From Mesostigma viride (lineage: Eukaryota; Streptophyta; Mesostigmatophyceae; Mesostigmatales; Mesostigmataceae): 64,000 nucleotides of DNA. Made by a program: the position numbers and the translations under genes. Below the pieces are notes generated by a model. It was given only the letters and a program-made list of their open reading frames with translations, was not told the origin of the DNA and searched no databases. The stretch is from assembly GCA_009746045.1 (NCBI GenBank), contig RPFO01000041.1, positions 7,076,026 to 7,140,025 of the forward strand, in the 5' to 3' direction. This document shows, piece by piece, positions 28,262 through 39,487 of this stretch (the stretch's first letter is position 1; the number at the start of each line of letters is the position of its first letter).

Positions 28262-30090
28262 AAGGATCTCTACCCTTATTATTCTTTCTAAAAGGTCCTA
28301 CAAATTGCATCTACATCCTTTAAGAGGGAGGGCCAGTAGTAGAACGGGTTACCAAATCCCGTACCCGTTTACCGCCCTGGTGAGCAACTAAATCATACAA
28401 CTCAAAAAGCAAGGAGGAGCGACAGATGGGAGGGACAGAAAGGCGCCATTGAGGGGGAGAATCTGCACATATAAAAACCCACCTACAAACTTACAGGGGT
28501 ATTTACCTAACTGTTGGGGATGGGAGGCAATAGCAGCTAAAGCTTCCGGCTCAGTGGCCGTAAATCTACTGATAAGGCGTTCGAGATCAGAGGTAGGCAT
28601 CGCTACAGAAGTATCTATATCAGGTTTAAAGAGGTCTCCTACCGCCTTGCCAAAGAAAAGGGGAGGTCCTAGAGGGACTATATTATCATAGGACTTTCCT
28701 GACCTAGTCGCTATATGGCTAAGCGGTATAGAAATTTTATTTTTCCCCTCCCCCCCCACAGAGACCACAGGAAGGGCCTCACACGGGAGAGAGAGTCCTA
28801 CGTGAGAAAGGAGGTCAGGCATGCGAACAACAGTATGAATGGTAGGCATAATGTTCATCATCCGGTAGTTCACCAGAAGGGTTACACCAAGGGTGGTAGG
28901 AACTAGAGTAGTATTGAGAACATCAAAGTCCTCGAAAAAGGAATAATCTGCGCGGCGGGAGAGGGCATCAGGCACTATGTTATCTACACCTTTAACATAC
29001 TTAAGTTTAAAAGGGGAAAACTGTGCTAAAAACTCCATCCAGCGCGCTTGACGAGGGGTAAGGTTGGGTTGGGAGAGCAGATGGGTAAGGGGACGATGGT
29101 CCGTTTGTATAACTAATCTATAAGGATCTAGCTCACAGGGTTCATTCAGACAAACATCAAATTGGGCACCTTTAAGAAAGTGCTGCCACGCGTGGCAACA
29201 ATACACCACAGCTAAGAGTTCCTGCTGGTGTACAGGATAGTTACGCTCCGCGGGGAGCATTGTCCTAGAGATATACTCAATTGGCTGTAAGCCCTGACCC
29301 TGATCCTGGAGAAGGACGCCCCCTATAGCTACCTTACTAGCGTCTGTAGCTACCACAAAGGGTTTGGTAGTATCGGGTAGGATGAGTACGGGAGGAGAAA
29401 GGAGTAGGGATTTTAAACACTGAAAAGCAGATTGACACTCGCTACTCCAGAGAAAGGGGATATCTTTCTTTAATAAATGATTGATAGGGGCTGCTATAGT
29501 TGCGAAACGAGGGATAAAATGCCTATAGTACGAGGCAATCCCTAAGAAACTACGTACACTTTTAACGTCGGTAGGGGTAGGCCAATCCTGAATTGACTTA
29601 GTTTTATCCGGGTCGGTAGCGACACCGGCATCTGACAAAACATGTCCTAAAAATGGTACACTCCTACCAGAACGAACTTTAGCACGGCGAGCCCACAAGG
29701 AATTTTCAGACATTATTTCTAAGACTTTCTTTAAATCACGTAGGTGCGTTTCAAAATCAGGGGAGTAAATAAGGATATCATCTAAGTAAGCCTGAGCACA
29801 AGAACGATCGTGCTCAGATAAAGAAACAGAGGAGAAGGAAGGATCCTTTAAATCAGATGACACTTGGGGAAGGTGAGAATTACCCATAACAGGTCTAAGC
29901 ACTTCATTCATTAACATTTGAAAAGAGGCAGGAGAGTTACAGAGTCTCATGGCCGCTACTCTATAAACTGATAATGACCAAAAGGGGTAGCAAAGGCGGT
30001 TTTATGGCAATCCTCAGGCGCTATACGCAGTTGCCAAAAACCATCTGCACAATCCAATACCGTGAAACAGGTAGAACCTTTAACCTTATT
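28262..30090 (-). pseudogene. G1 pol: RT C-terminal half, RNase H, integrase zinc finger
   Basis: On the minus strand from the L1 insertion: CFTVLDCADGFWQLRIA (RT catalytic Asp block), then a frameshift near 29955, RLCNSPASFQMLMNEV, QAYLDDILIYS (Tyr-Leu-Asp-Asp), RNase H (FVVATDASKVAIGGVL, QTDHRPLTHLL) and NIVPDALSRRADYS. After the stop at 28388 another frame gives LYDLVAHQGGKRVRDLV and DVDAICRTF, the start of the integrase zinc-binding domain. The Asp-Asp-Glu core does not follow. Interrupted by L1 upstream; broken. Confidence 0.85.
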
Positions 30091-30110
30091 AAATATATCA
30101 TCAATACGAG

Positions 30111-31300
30111 CCACCATTCCGTGGCAGCTTGGCCCAGTTTGCTACCGGCTGGCACACGTTTTCAGTGAATTTTGGGCTCCAGATTTAAATGCAACGTGCG
30201 GTTTGAGGCAGGGGAAAACATGCGTGGACGATAGGAATTATAGCACCGGCGGGCTTCAAAGTGCCGGACGGCAGGCGGTACCACCATTCCGTGGCAGCTT
30301 GGCCCAGTTTGCTACCGGCTGGCACACGTTTTCAGTGAATTTTGGGCTCCAGATTTAAATGCAACGTGCGGTTTGAGGCAGGGGAAAACATGCGTGGACG
30401 ATAGGAATTATAGCACCGGCGGGCTTCAAAGTGCCGGACGGCAGGCGGTACCACCATTCCGTGGCAGCTTGGCCCAGTTTGCTACCGGCTGGCACACGTT
30501 TTCAGTGAATTTTGGGCTCCAGATTTAAATGCAACGTGCGGTTTGAGGCAGGGGAAAACATGCGTGGACGATAGGAATTATAGCACCGGCGGGCTTCAAA
30601 GTGCCGGACGGCAGGCGGTACCACCATTCCGTGGCAGCTTGGCCCAGTTTGCTACCGGCTGGCACACGTTTTCAGTGAATTTTGGGCTCCAGATTTAAAT
30701 GCAACGTGCGGTTTGAGGCAGGGGAAAACATGCGTGGACGATAGGAATTATAGCACCGGCGGGCTTCAAAGTGCCGGACGGCAGGCGGTACCACCATTCC
30801 GTGGCAGCTTGGCCCAGTTTGCTACCGGCTGGCACACGTTTTCAGTGAATTTTGGGCTCCAGATTTAAATGCAACGTGCGGTTTGAGGCAGGGGAAAACA
30901 TGCGTGGACGATAGGAATTATAGCACCGGCGGGCTTCAAAGTGCCGGACGGCAGGCGGTACCACCATTCCGTGGCAGCTTGGCCCAGTTTGCTACCGGCT
31001 GGCACACGTTTTCAGTGAATTTTGGGCTCCAGATTTAAATGCAACGTGCGGTTTGAGGCAGGGGAAAACATGCGTGGACGATAGGAATTATAGCACCGGC
31101 GGGCTTCAAAGTGCCGGACGGCAGGCGGTACCACCATTCCGTGGCAGCTTGGCCCAGTTTGCTACCGGCTGGCACACGTTTTCAGTGAATTTTGGGCTCC
31201 AGATTTAAATGCAACGTGCGGTTTGAGGCAGGGGAAAACATGCGTGGACGATAGGAATTATAGCACCGGCGGGCTTCAAAGTGCCGGACGGCAGGCGGTA
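30111..31300 (+). repeat. seven tandem 170-bp 5' monomers of L1
   Basis: Units start at 30111, 30281, 30451, 30621, 30791, 30961 and 31131 with ccaccattccgtggc and end ggcaggcggta. The units look identical. The array starts exactly at the target duplication and ends where the single-copy GC-rich leader begins. This resembles the promoter monomers of some mammalian L1 elements. Confidence 0.95.
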
Positions 31301-31416
31301 CCGCGACCGCAGCGCGTTGGGGGGCTGCCGCCCCCCAAACCCCCCGCGTGGGGGGCTCCGCCCCCCACACCCCCCGCCCCCCCCCTCGGTGGCTGCCACG
31401 CCTGCCCTGATTGTTC

Positions 31417-33640
31417 ATGGACGACCCACGACCCCCTTCGCCCAACGGCTCCCCCGCTCCCCGGTTGGCGCCTCGGCGGTCCTCTCGGCTTGCGGCCCTT
31501 CTTGCGGAGGTGGGCGACCCGGCTGCGGGGGGCTCGGGCGCCCCGGTCTCCCCCTCCTTGGTCTGCGAGGTCTGCCGGAGCGGGCACCGCGGGCACCACA
31601 TGTTAGTTTGTGATGCTTGCAATTCCGGGTGGCACTTGCAGTGTCTTACTCCCCGGCTCTACCGGGTCCCGCCGGGCTCCTGGACGTGCCCGCGCTGTCC
31701 CCCCCGGCGGGCCCCGGGCTGCCCTCCCCGCTGGGTGCTCCGGCCCCCTGCCCCGTGTGCCCCCCTGCCGAGGCCCTCGGGGCGGGCCGTGGCCTGCCCG
31801 ATGGGGCCGCCGTTGCTCGGGCCCTGGCGCCCTCGGCCCCGGGGCCCCACCCGTCGCCTGGCCCCGCCGACGGGGGCGCGGCGCTGTCGCCTGGGCTGGG
31901 CCCGGCCGACCCCCGGCGGGCCTGGCGACCCCGGCGCCCGCCCCCGGCCCCTCGCTCCCCGACGCTCTGGCCTCCCTTCCCCCGGCCGCGGTTGGCCACC
32001 CAGCCGCCACCCCCGTCCTTGCCGCGTGGGACGGCGGCCCCCGGGCCCACGCGTTCACCTCGTGGCCGCCCTCGCACATTGTCGGCGTGGTGGGCCGCGC
32101 CACCTTTTCTTGGGCGTACTGCCCTTTGTTGCTGGACGCGGTCGGGGGAGGCCGCCTTCCCCTCGCTCCCTAGGCCCCCGGCCTTCCTGGCCCTAGTTGC
32201 GCAGGTGCGGGCGACATTTCTTTCCGCCGCCCCCCGGTGACGGCCTCGACTCTTTGGGGGTATGTCTTGGAAGGATATCACGCCGGCTGCCGGCTGCCGT
32301 GGCATCTCCCGGCCGCCCGGCAGGAAGAGCTGCTTTCCCTGGACGAGCGGGTGGGTCAGGAGGTGGTCGAGTTCGTCACGGCGGTGGCTCGAGACGCACA
32401 GGTCTCGGTGCGGGCGGCCTACCTCGCGGGCGGCGCCGACCTGGGCCTCATGTCCCCGCGGCAGCTTCGCCTCTTCTTGGACGCCCAGGCCCCGCCTCCC
32501 GGCCCGGTTGCCAGTGGGGGCTTTCTCATCACCTCCCTCAGCCTGGCGCAGGCCGCCATGCTGCGTGTGGAGTTCGGGGCCCCCATCGCGGTTCAGGGCG
32601 GCCAGGCCATCTTGGTGGACTCGGCCGGGCGCGCCCAGCCCCTAACCGCGGGGACGCCTGTTTCTGCCTTCCTCCACGACATCCTGGAGTTGGCAGGCAT
32701 CCCGCACGAATGGCACCCCGCGGCTGACCAACCGGTCGGCATCCTCTCGCGCGCCCAGATTGCTGCTCTCCCGGGTTGCTGGGAGGCCGGCTGGGACCCG
32801 CCCCCCCCTCATGTCCGGTCCCTTCTGGAGGGGGACGACCCCGAGTCGGGCTCCTGTGCCATCTGCCTTGAGCCCTTCCGGCCGGGGGATGGCTTGTGTC
32901 GCCTGCCCGCGTGCGGCCACACATTCCATCAAGCGTGCATCGCGCGCAGCTTGCTCCACTCCGTGCCGCGCTGCCCGTTGTGCCGGGCTGTTGTGCCGCC
33001 CCCTGGGACTGCGCTTCCTCTCGGCCCGCCCCCGGTCTCGCTGGGTCCCCTGCCGGGTCCCCACCGGGCCCCGGGGCCAGCTGCCTCCCCGACCCCTCGG
33101 CCGCCGCCCCCGGCCTCGTTGCCGGGGCCTGGGGTGGTCGCGGGCGCGCTGGCGAGTCCCCCTGGGAGGGGCGCCGGCGTTCTCGATCCCCCTCCGCTGG
33201 GGGTCTCCCCGGTGGGCACTGCCTCCTCCGTGGCCCCGGCGGGCCTGCCGGGCGCTGGTCGGGTCGTGGTGCGCGCGCCTGCCGGCCCGGCTGGGGAGAC
33301 GCCGCAGGCCCCACGTCCTGCCTTTGCTGGCGCCGCTCCCCGCCACTCAGCGCCCGCCGACGGCCTTCACCGGTGTGCCGTGCTGCTTCCCACGGGGTCC
33401 CCGTGTGCTGGTGTGTTCCACAACCGTAACCTCCTCTGCCAGCACCTTCGCGCTGTGCACCCCGATCTCGGCGCGGCGGATCTGCAGGCCATGAGCTGTT
33501 ACCGGTGCCCGGAAGCTCACTGCCAGCGGGTGTACTCCATTCACGGGCGCGCTCAGCACGCGCGCGCCTGTGTTGCTCAACGGCCCCTCAACCGGCCAGC
33601 AGTCCCGGCCCCCTCCCCCCTCCCGCCTCGGCTCCCACCG
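31417..33640 (+). CDS. L1 N-terminal part: PHD, RING-H2 and C2H2 fingers
   Basis: The first ATG after the monomers is at 31417 (MDDPRPPSPNG). A PHD finger (Cys4-His-Cys3) spans 31564-31698: CEVCRSGHRGHHMLVCDAC, then GWHLQC and WTCPRC. A Pro-rich, frame-ambiguous stretch follows to 32236. From 32237 a clear frame (TLWGYVLEGYHAGCRLPWHL) leads to a RING-H2 finger near 32855-32985 (CAICLEPFRPGDGLCRLPAC, then CGHTFHQAC and CPLCR). Two C2H2-like fingers follow near 33365-33570. Frame jumps near 32235 and 33610 lie in C-runs. PHD and RING fingers bind chromatin and ubiquitin-conjugating enzymes in cellular proteins; their role here is unknown. Confidence 0.7.
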
Positions 33641-35030
33641 GCTCCCAGCCCCCGCCGCCCGACTACTCGGCCAGTTGGCGTTGGCTTGACACGGTTCCCT
33701 GGGATGCATGCGCCATCAACCCGACGTCTACCCTGACCGACCTCCCCCACCGCGCGCGTAGCCTTTTCGCGCAATGTGCAATCGTTTCTCTCCGGCGCAT
33801 GCACGCCGCTCCGGACGACCCGCTGGGCTTTAAACTGCACATGGTGACCCCCCGCCTGCTCCTCACCCCTCTCGGGCGTGGTGTGCGCGGCCTCCAGGGT
33901 GCGGTTATTGCCCGTTGCCGACGCTTTCTGCAGGGGGACTGGGAGGGGCTGTTTGGCGTGCCGCCCCCGCGCACGGCCCGGCTGTCGGGGGAGGTCAACT
34001 TCGAGCGGGTGGCCGCCGACGTCATCCGCCTCGTCCGCGAGGGGCAGCTCAGCCGGGCCATGACCCGCTTGGAAATGGCCAAGCTGGCCCCCGCCAATGC
34101 GGCTACCCTGGCGGCCTTGGAGGCTCTTCACCCTGCGGAGCCCGGATTCCAGCTGCCCGTGCCGGACCCCCTGCCGGCCCCCCTCCGGCTGGACCGCGAC
34201 TGCTTCCTGGAGGTGATGCGTGCGGTCCCGCGGGCTTCCTCTACCGGGCCGTCGGGCTGGCGCTACGAGCACTTGGAGGTCCTGGTGGGGCATGGGGGCG
34301 AGGACATTCTCTTTGACACCCTCATTGACCTGGCGGCTGGTCGCGTTCCTCCCGCTGCGCGCGAGTGGTTAGCGGGCGCTCGCCTCCTCGCTCTGCTCAA
34401 GGGTGTCTTGCCCCCCCCGAGGGCAAGGTGCGCCCGATCGCCTGCGGTGAGGTGCTCCGCAAGCTCGTGGGCAAAGTGATCTGCCGCCAAAAGGCGCCCG
34501 AGCTCCGTGCCTTTTTCTGCCCGCCCCTCGCAGCGGGTGAGACCTCGGTGGCGGCCCAGCTGGGGGTGACGACTCCAGGCGGGGCGGATATCCTCATCCA
34601 TTCGGTGCAGGCCTACCTCGAGGCCCACCCCACCCACGCTGTCGTCAAGGTCGACTGCCACAACGCGTTCAACAGTCTGTCCCGCGCCAGCATGTTTGCG
34701 GCCGTCATGGAGTCCTTCGAGGACTTGTACGCTTGGACAGCCGTGTGCTACGGCCAGCCCGGCCAACTGGTTCACATCATGGAGGACGGCACTCGCGGCG
34801 GCCTGCTGTCGCGGTCGGGCACCCAGCAAGGGGACCCCCTGGGACCCCTGTACTTTGCCGCCCCCCTCCAGGGTTGCCTCCAAGCGGTCCATGCTGCCCA
34901 CCCGGCGGTCGCTATTCAGGCCTACTTGGATGATATCTACCTTCTGGGCCCTGTGCCGGACACCACCGCGGCTCTGCTGGCACTGCAGACCGCGGTGGCC
35001 GACATCAACCTCCAGTTGACCCTGCCAAGT
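33641..35030 (+). CDS. L1 reverse transcriptase domain
   Basis: It begins around DYSASWRWLDTVPWDACAI, followed by STGPSGWRYEHLEVLVGHGG (conserved pre-RT block). A frame jump in an 8-C run near 34425 precedes EGKVRPIACGEVLRKLVGK, VVKVDCHNAFNSL (catalytic Asp), GTQQGDPLGPLYFA and AYLDDIYLLG (Leu-Asp-Asp). This is a LINE-type RT that would copy element RNA at a nicked target. Confidence 0.85.
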
Positions 35031-36574
35031 GCGCGGTGTACTCGCCCCAAGGTGATTGCTCCGGCTTTCCGCCCCAGCTCTTGGGCCGGGACGAGCGCCT
35101 CCATGGGTTGGATGTCCTCGGCGTTCCGGTTGGCGACCCCGCGTTTGTCATCGATGCTCTGCGGGCCGCCCTCGAGGCACGCACTGAGGTACTGCCCTTG
35201 ATTGCGCGCCTTCATGATTCGCAGACCAAGGGTCTGCTTCTGTGGTTTTGCGCTCACCCTCGCGTCGTTCACTGGCTCCGGGGCGCTCTTCCGGCTCAGG
35301 TCCGGCTGGCCGCCGAGGGCCACGACGAACGCATCCAGTCGGCCTTGGCGCAGCTGGTCCCGGGCCCCGACCTCCCGCCACATGCTATTCGCATTGCCTC
35401 CCTGCCTGCACGGATGGGTGGCTGCGGTCTGACTCGTGCCGCCCGGCTGGCCCCAGCAGCATTTTTGGGCTCCGTCGCTCAGTCGTGGGCGGAAAGCTGC
35501 CGGCTCCTGCCCCTTTTGGCAACGGCAGCGCCTGACCTCCTGGACCCCAGCAGCCCTTTGCCCTTCGTCACCGCCATCCAGGAGGCCTATGCTGAGATCC
35601 AGCAGGCCTGTTCTCCCGTCCGTGCCGCTCAGGCGGTACAGCGCCACCTCCCTCGCGGCACTCCCTCGGTCGCCTCCGTTCAATCTCCCGCCGCATTCCC
35701 TGCTCGCGTCATCGATAAACACCAGAAAACCTACGCGGGTATTCTGCACACGGCTGATTGGATTGCTCTTTTCGCGGACCTCAACGCCCAGGGACGTGCG
35801 TGGCTGTTCTCGCTTTCCTTGCGGAGTGTGGGCTCGGCGTACCTTCGTGCTCTTCCCATGGCCCCCCCATTCGCCTTGGCTCCCAGCCACTACTCGGTGG
35901 CGCTCCGGCACCAGCTATTTGCCCCGCAGCCTCTTGTTCCGGCCGGGCGGCCTTGTGGTAGCTGTGGGCAGCCGCTGGATCCCACGGGGACTCACTACCT
36001 TGCCTGCATGGGGGGCCAACAGAATCAGAATTGGTATTTGTATTTGCACACTGTCCTCCTGACGGTGGTGCTCGCCATGATTCGGTCGGTTTTCCCCCAC
36101 GCGAACATCCGGTCCGAGGATGCGGATGGCGCTGCCTTCTATTCCCCCAACCACCGGCCTGACATCGTGGTGCTGGACTTTGAGGGGGGTGGCCGGCATC
36201 TGCTTATTGACGTTTCGGTGGCGCGGCCCTTGGCTCTTAGCCACGTGGCTGGGGCCTCCCTCACGGCAGGTTACACGGCGGACCGGGCGGAGCGGGCCAA
36301 GCTCCTGGCCTACGGCGACGTCGGGCACCATCGTGTGGTGCCCTTTGTCCTGGAGGAGTTTGGGGCCATGGGGCCCCTGACCTCCGCCTTCTTCAAGGAG
36401 TGTTGCCGGCTCCGGGAGGACCGGCTGGACCTGGAGGGCCAGCGGGCCCCATGGTCGGCGCGGACCTGGACGTCATATTGGCGTCAGCGCTTGTCGGTGG
36501 CGCTGACTCGGGCCATGGCTGACATCATGCTCCGCCGTACGCGGGCTGATTTTGCGGTGCAGCAGGGCTATTAG
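35031..36574 (+). CDS. L1 thumb/linker and restriction-like endonuclease
   Basis: One open frame of ~512 codons after a frame jump near 35020. An RT thumb and helical linker come first. Then comes a CCHC motif (CGSCGQPLDPTGTHYLAC), then SPNHRPDIVVLDF and LLIDVSVARP, which match the Arg-Pro-Asp...Asp pattern of the restriction-like endonuclease of R2/CRE/NeSL-type LINEs. It ends at 36574. It would nick the target. The 20-bp duplication and different target sites argue against strict site specificity. Confidence 0.8.
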
Positions 36575-36709
36575 GTTCCTCCCGTTAGGCGTTTCCATTG
36601 GTCTTATCGTAGTATAGAGCTTTGACATGGCTCTGTATATAGGTTTATAGCTGGGCGTTTGCTTTGGTTTGAGTGATTTCACTCTGTTGTAAGTAATTAT
36701 ATTTTTTAA
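36575..36709 (+). other. L1 3' untranslated tail
   Basis: 135 bp after the stop, shared by L2, L3 and L4. It ends gtaagtaattatatttttt. No poly(A) or AATAAA. Likely the part recognised by the RT. Confidence 0.75.
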
Positions 36710-36729
36710 AAATATATCATCAATACGAG

Positions 36730-37078
36730 GTAGAGGGTATTTAGACTTCACAGTAATATCATTTAACTTCCTATAATCAGTAACTAAGCGAAACTTGCCA
36801 TTTGGCTTAGGGACTAACAGGACACCAGCTGAGTAGGGGGAGTTACTAGGCTCTATCAATCCTGCTTCTAATAGTGACACTAAAATCTGTTTTAGTTCCT
36901 TTAACTCGGTAGGGCCCATTCTATACATCGGAGAGTGCGTAGGAACTGCACCGTCCTTAATAACTACACGGTGTAAAACAGAACGAGGAGGAGGATAAGA
37001 AGGACTCTTTTCTTCAAAAACTTTGGAGGAATCTATCACAGCCATGTATCTTACTATTTCGTTTTCAGTAAATCCCAC
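36730..37078 (-). pseudogene. G1 pol: RT N-terminal half
   Basis: Minus-strand frame with PMYRMGPTELKELKQIL, SPYSAGVLLVPKPNGKFRLV and TDYRKLNDITVKSKYPLPRI, typical Gypsy RT blocks. It is cut by L1 after RIDDIF and continues at 30090 with NKVKGSTCF. Confidence 0.85.
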
Positions 37079-37699
37079 TCTGTTGTATCCACTGTGTTTA
37101 CATCTATATCCACACTATTATTAGGGATAGGTATCTCCTGTACTTCTAACTGAAGGAACATACATAATAAATATCCATATTCCTTTAATTCAGATCGCAA
37201 TTCATCATTGGACATTAATACTTCAGGTATAGGTCTTACAGGAGGATCAACAGGTGTAGGGTGGGTAATATCTACCAAGGATAAATTTTCCACTCTTATA
37301 ATGACGTTCCGGTACCCAGTAAGAGCTATCTGGAAACCAGATGACCATGGTATCATAATTAATAGTAATCTTATTATCCTGGTGCCAATCTAATCCTAGT
37401 AATACATCAGCGGTAGTGATAGGACCTATAGTGGCCGTAAGGTTGACAGTACGTCCTTGTATGACCAGGGGAAGGGATACCGTACCCGGGGAATGACTGG
37501 TGCGACCGTCAGCATAATGGATGGTGACAGGATTGGTGTGAGGGATAGGGACTAGTCCTAAACGCTTAACTAGGGCCTCGCTCACAAAGGAGCTAGCCGC
37601 CCCGCTATCCACTAACACAGAGACATTCAAAAGTTCATTAGCATGCAAGAAGGGGTCTACAACAGTGTGGGGAACGGTTAAGCCACCATTCAAAAACAT
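37079..37699 (-). pseudogene. G1 pol: aspartic protease and linker
   Basis: The protease has VLVDSGAASSFVS (canonical Asp-Ser-Gly) and DVLLGLDWHQDN. Two frame changes near 37300 and 37080 are needed to reach the RT. It is the only one of the three LTR families in the window with the usual protease motif. Confidence 0.75.
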
Positions 37700-37824
37700 A
37701 AGAGGACGGACACGTAGTGGTAGGGATGATTCAGCTCCTACAGAAGTTATAAAGACAGGCAGGCAAAAATTATTATCTGGGGTACTATCTAAGGACCTGT
37801 CCAGGTTACCCCCGGCTGACAGGC

Positions 37825-38578
37825 CTACTGTTCCCCCTCCCCCCCCACATCCATTGGGACTAACCCCGAAGAAGTCCCTGGCGAAAAAGCCACTGCTGGA
37901 GGGTCGCGAGGGAGCGAAGAGGGTGCAGGAGCCTGATTATCATAAGGGAACCCTGAGGGTCCTGTCTGCACAGCATTCAGCCTACTAGGGGTAGCTGAGG
38001 GAATGCGTCCTGGAGTGGGACGAATAGGAGCACGCTGAGGGGTACGAGGAGGGCGAGCATCGGGATGAGGGGGAGCACCAGAAAGGAACTTGGGGCACTC
38101 CGCCTCATGACAGTGATAACACGAGATGTGAGACACATCCAATGCAGATATATCTGTAACACAAATCTAATTCTTCTACATATGCCTATTCTTCTTCAGG
38201 AGTGAGGACAAGGCTATGAACCCTAGTACACAAAGGAGCATGAGCATACATGCAATCAGCAACACGGAGGAGATGGGTAGGAAGAGGAGTGGTAAAGAAA
38301 TCTGCTACTCTTAATAGACGCTGTCGCACATGCTTGAGGGGCAGATCAGTGAAACGGTAGGCAGAGAACTGGCGTTTTACCTCACGTAATAAGGGTCTAC
38401 TGAGGCCTTGAAGGAAACGAGCACGTACTTCTGCGCCCGACAAATCCCTAATTCGTACCACCTGTGCATCAAATTCTTTCATATACTCCTTAAACGGTTT
38501 AGTACCTTGCTGCAAAGTACCAAAGGCTAATCTATCCTGCCAATCTGCATCAGGAGGAACTAAATGGCTCTCTAACCG
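37825..38578 (-). pseudogene. G1 gag C-terminal part with zinc-knuckle relic
   Basis: Continues from gag after an in-frame TAG (38579-38581): LQQGTKPFKEYMKEFDAQVV and FLQGLSRPLLREVKRQF are capsid-like. After a frame change, CYHCHEAECPKF looks like a shortened zinc knuckle, followed by a Pro-rich tail ending PMDVGGEGEQ. Confidence 0.65.
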
Positions 38579-39487
38579 CTAAAACAATCCTGCTACTGAG
38601 TTAGGGTAGGCATAAGAGGCCAAGGATTCACACTGAATGAGGTTAGCAAGCTCAGGGGTAATACAGGTAGTAAGATAGTGAGGGACTAATACAGCATCAG
38701 GGAGACGCCATCTATTATGATTTTGCCACGACTCTGTGTTCTGGGTAAGCAACATAATAAAAGTGAAAAACTGTTGAGGGGTAGACTTGACATCCAACTT
38801 GGGAAGGTTAGCAAAGAGGGGAAGAGCAGGGGGCTTAGGAGGATGGGAAGGATCAGATTTACCCATAGGACCACTGTCTTCCACTGCTACATACGAGGGA
38901 TAGAAAGAAGGAAGAGGAAAGGTTTTGGATAGGGGTCTAGAAGGGGCCACCGTTTCAGGATGGTGCCCATAGGAGAAGGGAACATTATATTGCTCACGAA
39001 GGGAGGAGTAGGCAAAATGATCATAATTTCTGTCATCTAGAGGCATGGTGCTGAAATCACTATTAACTTCTAAATCAGCCACACGGGTAGGGACCTGGGC
39101 AGCCTCGTAGGCCGTGTCAGGGTAGGACCAAGAAGCAGGAGGATAAAATGGAACTGCACTAGGGCGACCAGAAGGGCCTACAGGGGCGGAGATACGACCC
39201 ATGTTATAAGCAGGGATGGAAGGAACAAGGTGAGGAAGAGGCCTAGAAGCATTGTCAGGGAGTGAGGACCTAGTTGAGGGTTGGCCCAAGGTTGCAGGAG
39301 GGGCAGGGGCCTGGTTCAGGGTAAAGGAGGGGTCATCACTAAATCTGACACGCATACGTTGCTCAAAGGTAGGAGGGGTGACAGAGGGACGACGATTGTT
39401 ATTATTATTATTATTATTATTGTTGTTGGCATTATTAGAATTATTAGGGGTAGGTATAGGTGACATCTCTCCACCCACTAGATCCAT
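38579..39487 (-). CDS. G1 gag N-terminal part
   Basis: The ATG at 39487 (MDLVGGEMSPIPT) was chosen; the frame extends slightly upstream without an ATG. An Asn run from a TTATTA microsatellite (about 39398-39430) precedes a disordered Pro/Ser-rich region and the start of a capsid-like domain (ANLPKLDVKSTPQQFFTF). It ends at TAG 38579-38581; the downstream frame is open, so the stop is probably a mutation. Confidence 0.7.
   Translation of the reverse strand: MDLVGGEMSPIPTPNNSNNANNNNNNNNNNNRRPSVTPPTFEQRMRVRFSDDPSFTLNQAPAPPATLGQPSTRSSLPDNASRPLPHLVPSIPAYNMGRISAPVGPSGRPSAVPFYPPASWSYPDTAYEAAQVPTRVADLEVNSDFSTMPLDDRNYDHFAYSSLREQYNVPFSYGHHPETVAPSRPLSKTFPLPSFYPSYVAVEDSGPMGKSDPSHPPKPPALPLFANLPKLDVKSTPQQFFTFIMLLTQNTESWQNHNRWRLPDAVLVPHYLTTCITPELANLIQCESLASYAYPNSVAGLF

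Larger units (their letters stand above)
30111..36709 (+). mobile_element. L1: full-length LINE with restriction-like endonuclease
   Basis: 6.6 kb inserted into the G1 RT, flanked by the 20-bp duplication aaatatatcatcaatacgag (30091-30110, 36710-36729). It has seven 170-bp 5' monomers, a GC-rich body encoding PHD, RING-H2 and C2H2 fingers, RT and a C-terminal CCHC plus PD-(D/E)xK-like endonuclease, and a 3' tail ending attatatttttt rather than poly(A). Frameshifts sit at or near C-runs. Truncated relatives: L2, L3, L4. Confidence 0.9.

Noticed and set aside
31182-32305. long minus-strand ORFs opposite the LINE N-terminus
   Set aside because: GC-rich shadows; the PHD and RING motifs are on the plus strand.
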